From CAZSIA01 sp045126355 (lineage in GTDB: Bacteria > Bacillota_I > Bacilli_A > Acholeplasmatales > Anaeroplasmataceae), in assembly GCA_045126355.1 (NCBI GenBank), contig JBGVOE010000138.1, positions 1-13,404 of the forward strand: a stretch of 13,404 nt of DNA, given 5' to 3'. A model generated the notes under the pieces. The model saw only the letters and a program-made list of their open reading frames with translations, did no database searches and was not told the origin of the DNA. This document shows, one piece after another, positions 1-7,267 of this stretch (position 1 is the first letter of the stretch; each line of letters begins with the position of its first letter). Made by a program: the position numbers and the translations under genes.

Positions 1-73
1 CTGTGATTGGTGTGGTAGCTTAATTATATCAAGGAATCTATCTTTTTTGTTATATTAAATTAGTTAGATTTTT

Positions 74-90
74 ACGACTAAATAAGTCGT
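74..90. repeat. Perfect 6-bp inverted repeat, loop of 5
   Basis: Bases 74-79 (acgact) are the reverse complement of 85-90 (agtcgt), with loop aaata. After one T:T mismatch the arms continue as T-run on the left and A-run on the right. The A-rich downstream flank means it is not a classic intrinsic terminator for either strand. It could be an operator or part of a structured leader for the gene at 164. The stem is short, so the role is uncertain. Confidence 0.4.
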
Positions 91-112
91 TAAAATAAAT
101 AAAAAAGGGAAC

Positions 113-132
113 TCAAAACTAATGGGTTTTGA
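113..132 (+). promoter_or_regulatory. 7-bp hairpin in the leader of the DUF3267 gene
   Basis: Bases 113-119 (tcaaaac) pair perfectly with 126-132 (gttttga) around a 6-nt loop, taatgg. Short outer pairings (107-109 with 138-140, and 111-112 with 135-136) could lengthen it with a small bulge. It sits 31 nt before the start codon and about 20 nt before the ribosome binding site. It matches no riboswitch class I recognise. A regulatory RNA hairpin is possible but unproven. Confidence 0.35.
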
Positions 133-163
133 CAGTACCTAATTTAGTAAAAGGGGTGTTTTT

Positions 164-751
164 ATGGAAAATTATTTTAAAGAATTGCCAGAAGAATATG
201 TTTTAGATAAAGTAATAGACGCAAAAGAAGATATGAAAATAAAAGTTATATTTACTGTTGGAACATTCGTTATATTTTGTATTGTGTTAGCATTTTTCTT
301 ACCGTATTTAATTGATAACTATCCTGTTGATGGTCAATTGAATGACAGATATAATGCCGCTTTAGCTTTAATGTTATCAATGGTAGTTTATGTTGTTTTA
401 CACGAATTAACTCATGGAGTATTCTATAAAATATTTACAAGAGAAAAACTTACATTTGGATTAACTTTGACTGTTGCTTATTGTGGAGTTCCAAATTTAT
501 ATCTTAAGAAAGTACCTGCCTTAGTTTCTGCACTTGCTCCATTTGTAGTATTTTCTATTGTCTTTGGGGTTCCGTTATTTTTTATAACAAATTATTGGAC
601 ATATGTTATTTTAGCTATATTATTTTCACTTCATTTCTCTGGATGTATTGGTGATTTATATGTTTCAATATTGTTAATTTTTAAATATAAAGGCAAAAAT
701 GTTTTAGTAAATGATACAGGGCCTAAACAAACATTTTATATAAAAAAATAA
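164..751 (+). CDS. DUF3267-family membrane zinc metalloprotease (putative zincin)
   Basis: This is a 195-residue integral membrane protein with about four hydrophobic segments (roughly 27-49, 66-86, 120-140 and 143-162). The motif HELTH at residues 80-84 fits the HExxH zinc site and lies within a membrane segment. SALAP near 122-126 and GD at 163-164 resemble the later conserved elements of DUF3267, and D164 is a candidate third zinc ligand. Family members are predicted intramembrane or membrane-bound zinc peptidases related in layout to site-2 proteases; their substrates are generally unknown. The start is supported by an AAAGGGGTG site at 150-157. A terminator follows, so the gene is probably its own transcription unit. 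Family assignment is by motif and layout. No substrate can be inferred. Confidence 0.8.
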   Translation: MENYFKELPEEYVLDKVIDAKEDMKIKVIFTVGTFVIFCIVLAFFLPYLIDNYPVDGQLNDRYNAALALMLSMVVYVVLHELTHGVFYKIFTREKLTFGLTLTVAYCGVPNLYLKKVPALVSALAPFVVFSIVFGVPLFFITNYWTYVILAILFSLHFSGCIGDLYVSILLIFKYKGKNVLVNDTGPKQTFYIKK

Positions 752-770
752 TGTTACATTAAATAAAATT

Positions 771-799
771 GACTTTGGATAATTACAAAGTCTTTTTTT
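771..799 (+). terminator. Intrinsic terminator after the DUF3267 gene
   Basis: A 7-bp perfect stem (771-777 gactttg with 786-792 caaagtc), an 8-nt loop and a run of seven T at 793-799 form a textbook Rho-independent terminator. It begins 19 nt after the stop codon. Confidence 0.85.
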
Positions 800-826
800 A
801 AAATTGTAATTAGGAGTTGAAAAGAT

Positions 827-2344
827 ATGTTTATAACTTATGAAGAAGCTTATTTTTATAAATTGTTGCTACAAAATAGATTTGTGGAAGAAGTAGATAA
901 TTGGATAGATAATATTGCTGTTGGTAATGATACATTAGAAGGTATTAATTTAGATTTAGTTAGTGCTTTAGGTGATTCTAATAAAATTATTTCTAGCCTA
1001 CATAATTATTTATTAGATAAAAAAATAGATGATAAAAGTGTTTGTGAAAGATTAAGATTATTTATTAAAGATAAAGTAGATAATGATAAAATTAGTATAT
1101 TAGAAGCTGCAAATATTTTGTACTATTTTTCTTGTGAAAATGAAAAAATGCATGAAGAATATTGGCATGATTTTTATACAATTGGAATATATAAAGAATA
1201 TTTTGAAGAAGATTTTTTAGATGAGGATGAATTTAATTCAATTGTAAAACAGTTTCTAGAAACTGGAAATCAAGTAGATGCAAATGATTTTTGGAATAAG
1301 AAAAATGAAAAATATACATTATCTAGAAAAAAAGAAAGAAAGTGTAAAGTCTTTTGTGCTTTAGGTTTAGTTTTATATACGTTATTAATTTTTCTTTTAT
1401 CTTACTTATTTATGTTATTAGAAAAAGAATTAACAGGAACCATATCAGATAAAACAATGGGTATACATATTATTGTGGTGGGTTTGTTACTTGTCACGCC
1501 TATTGTTATATGTGTAGTGGGATGGGATATGGTTTATGATTTTCTATCTACTGGAAAAACTAAACGTAAAGAAATAAAAAAAGAACGCGATTTAGTTTTA
1601 GAAAAACGAAAAAAAGAAAGTGATGAATTAAGAGAAAAATATAATTTAGATAAGGATATTTTAACCTCATATGAATATAACATTTTATCAATGAAATCAT
1701 TAACTTCAAAAAGAAAATGGATTTTATTAGCTATCTTTGAAGTGTTGTGTTTATCTATGACAATCGGAAGTGTCTTTTATTTTGATTTAGTAATTCCTGA
1801 AGTAGGTATAACAATAATGTTAGCGGGACTTTCAGTTGGAATATATGGTTTTTGCATTTTGTGTGATGCGGCAATTAAAGGAATATATTACTCAACTATA
1901 CCTGTTTTATGTTACGCTTTACCGTTAGTTGTTGTTTATTATTTATTAGGTATAAAAACTGAATGGATAATTGGACTTTCTACAATTTTATTTGGAAGTT
2001 TATTGTTTATTTTATTTATGATTTTTACAGTTGTTAAGCCACTTAAAAAATATAATAAAGTTAGTATAGAGTATTATGATATGATAGAGACAAAATATTC
2101 TAATATGAAATATTTAAATAACTTTATTCATAAAAATGTCTATCTTACTTTTTGGAAAAAAGACGGAACGCATATTGATATTTTTGAATATAAAGAAGGG
2201 TGTTTTGCAATTGTTTTAAGTGGTAAGATAATATTTAATGATGTTTTATTAAAAAATGTTATTATAAGTTATAAAGAAGAAAAAGATGATTTTGATACAT
2301 GTGTATTAAATGCATTAAAAATATTAAATGAGTATAACGAATAA
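827..2344 (+). CDS. Unrecognised multi-pass membrane protein with soluble ends
   Basis: I do not recognise this 505-residue protein. An acidic, helical, soluble N-terminal part (about 1-170) is followed by two membrane segments (about 174-197 and 212-235). A highly charged Lys/Glu stretch (about 243-275) could form a coiled coil in the cytosol. Four more hydrophobic segments follow (about 297-319, 322-346, 355-374 and 379-403), then a soluble tail of about 100 residues (405-505). The N-terminal part faintly recalls the all-helical domains of bacterial immunity-like proteins (for example DUF2247), but I cannot establish that. AGGAG at 812-816 lies 10 nt before the ATG. It begins 27 nt after the previous terminator, so it needs a promoter in or near that terminator, and none is obvious. 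No function is assigned. Confidence 0.75.
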   Translation: MFITYEEAYFYKLLLQNRFVEEVDNWIDNIAVGNDTLEGINLDLVSALGDSNKIISSLHNYLLDKKIDDKSVCERLRLFIKDKVDNDKISILEAANILYYFSCENEKMHEEYWHDFYTIGIYKEYFEEDFLDEDEFNSIVKQFLETGNQVDANDFWNKKNEKYTLSRKKERKCKVFCALGLVLYTLLIFLLSYLFMLLEKELTGTISDKTMGIHIIVVGLLLVTPIVICVVGWDMVYDFLSTGKTKRKEIKKERDLVLEKRKKESDELREKYNLDKDILTSYEYNILSMKSLTSKRKWILLAIFEVLCLSMTIGSVFYFDLVIPEVGITIMLAGLSVGIYGFCILCDAAIKGIYYSTIPVLCYALPLVVVYYLLGIKTEWIIGLSTILFGSLLFILFMIFTVVKPLKKYNKVSIEYYDMIETKYSNMKYLNNFIHKNVYLTFWKKDGTHIDIFEYKEGCFAIVLSGKIIFNDVLLKNVIISYKEEKDDFDTCVLNALKILNEYNE

Positions 2345-2354
2345 ATCATATTAT

Positions 2355-2383
2355 TTGTATATTCTTATCGTTAGTTGTATAAT
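2355..2383 (+). promoter_or_regulatory. Sigma-A-type promoter for the M13 peptidase gene
   Basis: TTGTAT (2355-2360) and a perfect TATAAT (2378-2383) are separated by 17 bp. The -10 box is consensus; the -35 box keeps only TTG. The predicted start of transcription, near 2390, leaves a leader of about 33 nt with an AAAGGGAG ribosome binding site at 2406-2413. Confidence 0.6.
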
Positions 2384-2422
2384 TAAATACAAAGAAATTT
2401 TTATTAAAGGGAGATTATAAAA

Positions 2423-4321
2423 ATGAGTAAAGTTAGAATTCAAGATGACTTATATAATTATGTCAATGAAAAGACATTAGAACAATTAATTATTCCAGAT
2501 GATAAACCATGTGCTGGTGGATTTATGGTTTTATCAGATGATGTTGAGAAAACTATGATGGATGAATTTGAACAAATGTGCAAATTATCTTCTTATCCTA
2601 ACGATTATTTAAAAAGAGCTTGTATGTTATATAAAATCGCTATGGATACTAAGAAGAAAGATGAATTTGGAATCACTCCAGTTCTAAAGAATCTTAAAGT
2701 TTTAGATGAATTAAATAGTAAGGATGATTTAAATAAATTATTTAAAACATTTATGTTAAAAGGATTACCTTTACCATTTAAAGTTATGGTAGAAACTGAT
2801 ATGAAAAACACTAAAAAACATTGTGTTTGCCTACAAGGACCAAATGTAATTTTACCAGATGCTTCTTACTATAAACCACAAATGGCTGCTCAAAAAGAAA
2901 TGATTTTAGGTATTTGGTCAAATATTGCTAAAATGATTATTGCTAAAACAGACTTAACGGCTGAAGAACAAGAAGAGTATTTAGCTGATACATTAGCGTT
3001 TGATGCTATTTTAGGAGGATTAGTTAAAACTAGTGAAGAATGGTCTGATTATGTTTTAATGTATAATCCTATGGAAACAAATAAAGTATCTAGTATGTTA
3101 AATACAGTTGATTTCGAATATATTTTAAATGATTTATTTAACTTTGTTCCTGATACTGTTGTTGTTTTTGAACCTAGATATATCGAAAATTTTAGCAATG
3201 TATTTAATGAAGAAACATTTAAATTATATAAACACTGGGTATATGTAACTACTGTAATTAATTCTTGTTCATTATTAAGTGAAGAATTAAGAGAATTAGG
3301 TGGTATGTATTATAGAACAATTGCCGGTATTAAAGCAGGAACACCTATTGAAAAATTTGCCTACCAATTAGCTTCTAATACATATTCTGAACCTGTTGGA
3401 TTATACTATGGTGAAAAATATTTTGGTCAAGAAGCTAAAAAAGATATAACTGAAATTGTATATCAAATTATTGATACTTATAAATCAAGAATCTTAAACA
3501 ATGATATTTTAGAAGAGTCTACAAAACAAAAAGCAATCCTAAAATTATCAACTATGGGAGTAAAAATGGGTTACCCAGATAAAGTTTTACCTATTTATGA
3601 TAAGTTAGTATTTGATGAAGAAGCTTCATTATATGATATTATGCATGAGTTATCTAAAATTAAAGTTTTAGATGAATTAAGTAAAATTAATGAACCAACT
3701 AATCCAGCTAGATGGGCTATGCCAGGTCATATGGTAAATGCTTGTTATGATCCATTTGTTAATGACATTACATTCCCTGCCGCTATCTTACAGGCTCCAT
3801 TTTATTCATTAAAACAAACAAGAAGTGAAAACTTAGGTGGAATTGGTGCGGTTATTGGTCATGAAATTTCACATGCATTTGACTCAAACGGAGCTAAATG
3901 TGATGAAAATGGTAATATCAATAACTGGTGGACTGAAGCTGATATGGAAAGATTTAATCTTAAAATTGCTCAAATGGTAGAACAATTTGATGGTATTGAA
4001 CTTCCATGGGGTAGAGTAAACGGCTCATTTATTGTAAGTGAAAATATGGCTGACAATGGTGGTATGGGTGTTACTTTAGAAATTATGAGTAAAATGGATA
4101 ATGCTTCATATGAAGAATATTTCATGAACTGGGCTAAGGTATGGTGCTTAAAAGCTAAAGAAGAATACTTACAATTATTACTTAACTTAGATGTTCATGG
4201 CCCAAGTATTTTACGTGCGAATATTCCACCAAGAAACTTTAAAGAGTGGTATGAAACATTTAATGTTACTGAAAATGATAAGATGTATATTGAACCATCT
4301 AAACGAGTTGTAATTTGGTAA
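2423..4321 (+). CDS. pepO: M13-family zinc endopeptidase (PepO / neprilysin type)
   Basis: This 632-residue protein matches bacterial PepO in length and motifs. HEISH at 480-484 is the HExxH zinc site. ENMAD at 540-544 gives the third ligand E540 and the conserved D544. NACYDPF at 439-445 is the substrate-binding NA(F/Y)Y region, here with Cys in the third place. HGP near 592-594 and the terminal Trp are also typical of the fold. The family cleaves oligopeptides on the N-terminal side of hydrophobic residues. There is no signal peptide or membrane segment, so this copy is probably cytoplasmic, like lactococcal PepO, and likely serves peptide turnover. The gene has its own promoter and terminator. 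AAAGGGAG at 2406-2413 supports the start. Confidence 0.95.
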   Translation: MSKVRIQDDLYNYVNEKTLEQLIIPDDKPCAGGFMVLSDDVEKTMMDEFEQMCKLSSYPNDYLKRACMLYKIAMDTKKKDEFGITPVLKNLKVLDELNSKDDLNKLFKTFMLKGLPLPFKVMVETDMKNTKKHCVCLQGPNVILPDASYYKPQMAAQKEMILGIWSNIAKMIIAKTDLTAEEQEEYLADTLAFDAILGGLVKTSEEWSDYVLMYNPMETNKVSSMLNTVDFEYILNDLFNFVPDTVVVFEPRYIENFSNVFNEETFKLYKHWVYVTTVINSCSLLSEELRELGGMYYRTIAGIKAGTPIEKFAYQLASNTYSEPVGLYYGEKYFGQEAKKDITEIVYQIIDTYKSRILNNDILEESTKQKAILKLSTMGVKMGYPDKVLPIYDKLVFDEEASLYDIMHELSKIKVLDELSKINEPTNPARWAMPGHMVNACYDPFVNDITFPAAILQAPFYSLKQTRSENLGGIGAVIGHEISHAFDSNGAKCDENGNINNWWTEADMERFNLKIAQMVEQFDGIELPWGRVNGSFIVSENMADNGGMGVTLEIMSKMDNASYEEYFMNWAKVWCLKAKEEYLQLLLNLDVHGPSILRANIPPRNFKEWYETFNVTENDKMYIEPSKRVVIW

Positions 4322-4329
4322 TTAAGAAT

Positions 4330-4358
4330 AAGGCGGATAAAACCGCCTTTTTATTTTG
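4330..4358 (+). terminator. Intrinsic terminator after pepO
   Basis: A GC-rich stem (ggcgg 4332-4336 with ccgcc 4343-4347, extended by A:T pairs), loop ataaaa and a T-rich tail from 4348 onward lie 8 nt after the stop codon. Confidence 0.9.
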
Positions 4359-4370
4359 TAAAAAATAAAG

Positions 4371-4376
4371 TATAAT
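4371..4376 (+). promoter_or_regulatory. Perfect -10 box (TATAAT) before the flavodoxin-like gene
   Basis: TATAAT lies 32 nt before the start codon, just after the pepO terminator. The region 17 bp upstream is only a T-run, so the -35 box is poor. Its place between a terminator and a gene start supports a promoter here. Confidence 0.5.
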
Positions 4377-4408
4377 AAAAGAAACGGTTTATAAAGAGGT
4401 AAAAGTTT

Positions 4409-5737
4409 ATGAAAATATGTGTATTAAATGGTTCTCCAAAAGGTAAATATAGTGTAACTTTACAAACACTTTTATTTTTAGAAAAGAAATTTAAAGAACA
4501 TGAATTTGAAGTAGTTAATATTGGTCAACAAATAAGAGTTATTGAAAAAGATATAACAAGTGTAGCTAGTAAGTTATTAGAAAGTGATTTAATAGTATTT
4601 TCTTATCCTATTTATACTTTTATTGCGCCTAGTCAAGTTCATCGTTTTATAGAATTATTAAAAGAAAATAATATTAATTTAGAAAATAAGTTTGTTACTC
4701 AAATAACGACTTCAAAACATTTTTATGATGTGACAGCTCATAAATATATTGAAGAAAATTGTTATGATATGAGGATGAAATATATTAAGGGATTATCTTT
4801 AGATATGGAAGATTTACTTGATAAAGATAAACAACAAGAAATTGTTAATTATTTTGATTTTGTACTATCATCAATTAAAAACGATCTTTATGAAATCGCT
4901 TCTAAAATAGAGATGAAAGAAATTCCAGTTTATGAACCTTCTTTTATTGAAGTAGAAAAAAAGGTTGATTTTGAAGCAGTAATGGTAGCTGATATTAAAG
5001 AAGATGATACAAACTTAATTAATATGATTGAAGACTTTAAAAAAGTTTTCCCTTATAAAATTAGAGTTGTAAATATTAGAGAATTTCCATTTTCAGGTGG
5101 TTGTTTAGGTTGTTTTAATTGTGCCGCAAGTGGTAAATGTATTTATAAAGATGGGTTTGATTCTTTTTTAAGAGAAAATATTCAAACAGGAAATGCGATT
5201 ATAATTGCCTTCTCAATTAAAGATCATAGTATGGGTGCACGCTTTAAAATGTATGATGATAGACAATTCTGTAATGGTCATAGAACAGTTACTGAAGGAA
5301 TGCCTTTTGCTTATATTATTAATGGTGATTATGAGTCAGAACACAATTTAAAAACAATTGTAGAAGCTAGGGCTGAAGTTGGTGGAAATTATTTAGCTGG
5401 TGTAGGTTATGATAAAGAAACACTAATGGCTACTAGTAAAAAGCTAGCTTATGCTATTGAAAATAAAATTACATTCCCTAGAAACTTTTATGGTGTTGGT
5501 GGAATGAAAATCTTTAGAGATTTAATTTGGATAATGCGTGGTATTATGAAAGCCGATCATGACTATTATAAAAAACATGGTGTTTATGATTTCCCACAAA
5601 AGAAACGAGCTACAATGATGTTGATGTGTCTATTAGGAAGTATGATGCGTAATCCTAAAATTAAAGCTAAAATGGGTAATAAATTTAATGAAGGTATGGT
5701 CGCGCCGTATAAAAAGGTATTTAATAAATTAGAATAA
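4409..5737 (+). CDS. Two-domain flavodoxin-fold NAD(P)H oxidoreductase with iron-sulfur flavoprotein motif
   Basis: The 442-residue protein appears to contain two flavodoxin-like domains. Domain 1 (about 1-165) starts with the beta-strand and FMN phosphate loop pattern MKICVLNGSPKG and has the SYPIYTFIAPSQ segment (65-76) typical of NADPH-dependent FMN reductases. Domain 2 (about 187-350) carries C232-x2-C235-x2-C238-x5-C244. That is the compact spacing known for the [4Fe-4S] ligands of iron-sulfur flavoproteins (Isf). Its own first loop (ADIKEDDTN, 194-202) has lost the usual GSP. The tail (355-442) is basic, with one hydrophobic stretch around 400-412. A role in electron transfer between flavin and cluster is inferred; the electron donor and acceptor are unknown. 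AAAGAGG at 4393-4399 supports the start. No terminator follows, so transcription may continue into the next genes. Confidence 0.8.
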   Translation: MKICVLNGSPKGKYSVTLQTLLFLEKKFKEHEFEVVNIGQQIRVIEKDITSVASKLLESDLIVFSYPIYTFIAPSQVHRFIELLKENNINLENKFVTQITTSKHFYDVTAHKYIEENCYDMRMKYIKGLSLDMEDLLDKDKQQEIVNYFDFVLSSIKNDLYEIASKIEMKEIPVYEPSFIEVEKKVDFEAVMVADIKEDDTNLINMIEDFKKVFPYKIRVVNIREFPFSGGCLGCFNCAASGKCIYKDGFDSFLRENIQTGNAIIIAFSIKDHSMGARFKMYDDRQFCNGHRTVTEGMPFAYIINGDYESEHNLKTIVEARAEVGGNYLAGVGYDKETLMATSKKLAYAIENKITFPRNFYGVGGMKIFRDLIWIMRGIMKADHDYYKKHGVYDFPQKKRATMMLMCLLGSMMRNPKIKAKMGNKFNEGMVAPYKKVFNKLE

Positions 5738-5755
5738 AAAATGAATTAATTATAG

Positions 5756-5761
5756 TATAAT
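5756..5761 (+). promoter_or_regulatory. Candidate -10 box (TATAAT) before the ETNSSS-motif gene
   Basis: A perfect TATAAT lies 46 nt before the ATG at 5807 in the 69-nt gap after the flavodoxin-like gene. No good -35 box stands 16-18 bp upstream. It may start the four-gene operon, or that operon may be read through from 4409. Confidence 0.4.
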
Positions 5762-5793
5762 AAATTTATAAATTAACTTTTTAAAATACTTTT

Positions 5794-5798
5794 AGGAG
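5794..5798 (+). promoter_or_regulatory. Ribosome binding site that fixes the start at 5807
   Basis: AGGAG is followed after 8 nt by ATG 5807. An in-frame GTG at 5798 shares its first base with this site and so cannot be the start served by it. The protein therefore begins MKVVIRRSVF. Confidence 0.85.
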
Positions 5799-5806
5799 TG
5801 TGTGTT

Positions 5807-6358
5807 ATGAAAGTAGTAATAAGAAGAAGTGTTTTTGAAACAAATTCATCTTCAAATCATTGTTTAATTTTAACAAAAAAAGAAGATATGGAAGAAAAAT
5901 TAAATAAAGTTAGAAAAGAATATGAATGGTTTATGTCAGTTGGTACTGAAGAAAATCCGATTGTTAGTAAAGAAGATAAATGTTATTTATTACAAGGTAT
6001 TTTTGAAGAAGAATTATCTTCTGGTTTTTGTAGTGAAACTATTTATGATATCTTTAAACAAGTGTTAAAAGATAACAATGAAGTAGAAATCTTAGAAAAA
6101 ATTGAAAAACATATGATAGATTACAATGAAAATAGTTATTGCTTGTTGTGTGAAGAGTATTTCTGCCATGGAACTTTATGTGATTGTACTTGTGATTTCC
6201 TATATTTATTAGAAAAATTTTTCGATGTTAAAATTGAGTATGCTTTTGATGAGGATGGTCAATATGTTGTTTCTGAAGAGTCTAAAAGAGCGGTTTATGA
6301 CATGTTTTATAAATATATTTATCAAGATGTGATTGTGATTCCTTATGAGTATATTTAG
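5807..6358 (+). CDS. ETNSSSNH-motif small protein with Cys/His cluster
   Basis: This is a 183-residue soluble, acidic protein. Its N-terminus, with a VFETNSSSNH block ending at residue 18, matches a motif (FETNSSSTH) that I recall from many uncharacterised phage and Firmicutes proteins; no function is established. The rest does not resemble the usual phage versions. A C-terminal cluster of C112, C115, C120, H121, C125, C127 and C129 could bind zinc or an iron-sulfur centre, or be a modification site. The final 14 nt overlap the start of the radical SAM gene, implying translational coupling. The pairing suggests a partner or substrate of that enzyme, which is inference. It is the only gene here ending in TAG. 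It could equally be a phage-derived remnant. Confidence 0.75.
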   Translation: MKVVIRRSVFETNSSSNHCLILTKKEDMEEKLNKVRKEYEWFMSVGTEENPIVSKEDKCYLLQGIFEEELSSGFCSETIYDIFKQVLKDNNEVEILEKIEKHMIDYNENSYCLLCEEYFCHGTLCDCTCDFLYLLEKFFDVKIEYAFDEDGQYVVSEESKRAVYDMFYKYIYQDVIVIPYEYI

Positions 6359-7238
6359 TAAGATTTTATATCAATATAAAAATGGTAATTATTTCGTAAC
6401 TATTTATCCGGATGGTACTAAAATTAGAAAGACGATGGATGATGATTTTATACCTTTATTTCCAGAAAGTATAGACATTAAAATTACTAATTACTGTGAA
6501 AATAATTGTCCAATGTGTCATGAGTCATCTAATATAAATGGGACTCACGCTAATTTAAATCATCCTTTTTTAACAACACTACATAAGGGAACAGAGTTAG
6601 CTATTGGTGGAGGAAATCCTCTAAGTCATCCCGAATTAAATACATTTTTACATCTTATGAAGATTAAAGGTGTTATTTGTAATATGACAATTAATGAAAT
6701 TGATTTTATTAAAAATAAAGAAAGAATTAAAAAACTTATTGATGATAAATTGATTTATGGATTAGGGATATCTTTACTTAATGAAAAATATGTAGAAGAA
6801 ATATGTGATTTCGCTAAAGAAAATACAAATACAGTTATTCATTTAATTTCAGGTATTGTTGATAAAAACTTAATGAGTAAATTATATGATAAAGATTTAA
6901 AAATTTTACTTTTAGGTTATAAGACGTTTGGTAGAGGTAAAAGTTTCTTTAATAATCAAATAACTGATAATATTAATTATTTAAAAGATAACCTTAATGA
7001 TATTAGTACTCATTTTAAAATTGTGTCTTTTGATAATCTAGCAATCGAACAGTTGACCGTTCAAAAAAATTTAACAGAAGAAGAATTTGAAAAATATTAT
7101 ATGGGCGATGATGGGTCTTTTACAATGTATATTGATTTAGTAAAAGAAGAATTTGGGGTATCTTCTATATCAAATACACGTTATAGACTAAAAGATAATA
7201 TCATTGATATGTTTAAAATAGTAAGAGAGACTAAATAA
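6345..7238 (+). CDS. Radical SAM enzyme of a phage-type 'GGGNPLxHP' family
   Basis: This 297-residue protein has C51-x3-C55-x2-C58 after a strand (SIDIKITNY), the canonical ligands of the S-adenosylmethionine-binding [4Fe-4S] cluster. The strand AIGGGNPLSHPEL (86-98) stands in place of the GGE motif that contacts SAM. No C-terminal SPASM or other auxiliary cysteine cluster is seen. MGDDGSFTMYIDLV (253-266) is a distinctive C-terminal block. Similar short radical SAM proteins occur, as I recall, in phage and Firmicutes genomes, with unknown substrates. The start lies inside the preceding gene (14-nt overlap) with no good Shine-Dalgarno site, and an in-frame TGA at 6336-6338 excludes a longer form. 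Translation therefore probably depends on the upstream gene. The enzyme may modify its neighbour, a nucleotide or a metabolite; the sequence does not decide. Confidence 0.85.
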   Translation: MSIFSKILYQYKNGNYFVTIYPDGTKIRKTMDDDFIPLFPESIDIKITNYCENNCPMCHESSNINGTHANLNHPFLTTLHKGTELAIGGGNPLSHPELNTFLHLMKIKGVICNMTINEIDFIKNKERIKKLIDDKLIYGLGISLLNEKYVEEICDFAKENTNTVIHLISGIVDKNLMSKLYDKDLKILLLGYKTFGRGKSFFNNQITDNINYLKDNLNDISTHFKIVSFDNLAIEQLTVQKNLTEEEFEKYYMGDDGSFTMYIDLVKEEFGVSSISNTRYRLKDNIIDMFKIVRETK

Positions 7239-7267
7239 AAAACATTATATTCATGTGAGGTGAATGC

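Noticed and set aside
1..23. Possible tail of an upstream plus-strand gene (reads VIGVVA then TAA).
   Set aside because: Only six codons are visible and another frame stays open to a stop at 56-58; neither can be told from chance.
23..31. Extended -10-like TGATATAAT on the minus strand.
   Set aside because: No -35 box and no gene visible to the left; in DNA this AT-rich such matches are expected by chance.
129..134. Perfect -35 hexamer TTGACA before the DUF3267 gene.
   Set aside because: No -10 box at 16-18 bp downstream; that region is the ribosome binding site and the hexamer is part of the hairpin arm.
2605..2811. 68-codon minus-strand open frame inside pepO.
   Set aside because: It is antisense to a well-supported peptidase gene, with no family likeness.
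5798..5806. GTG start giving three extra residues on the ETNSSS-motif protein.
   Set aside because: It overlaps the Shine-Dalgarno site that serves ATG 5807.
5807..7238. Idea that the region is a prophage fragment.
   Set aside because: Only these two genes have phage-like relatives; there is no integrase, structural gene or attachment repeat, and base composition matches the neighbours.
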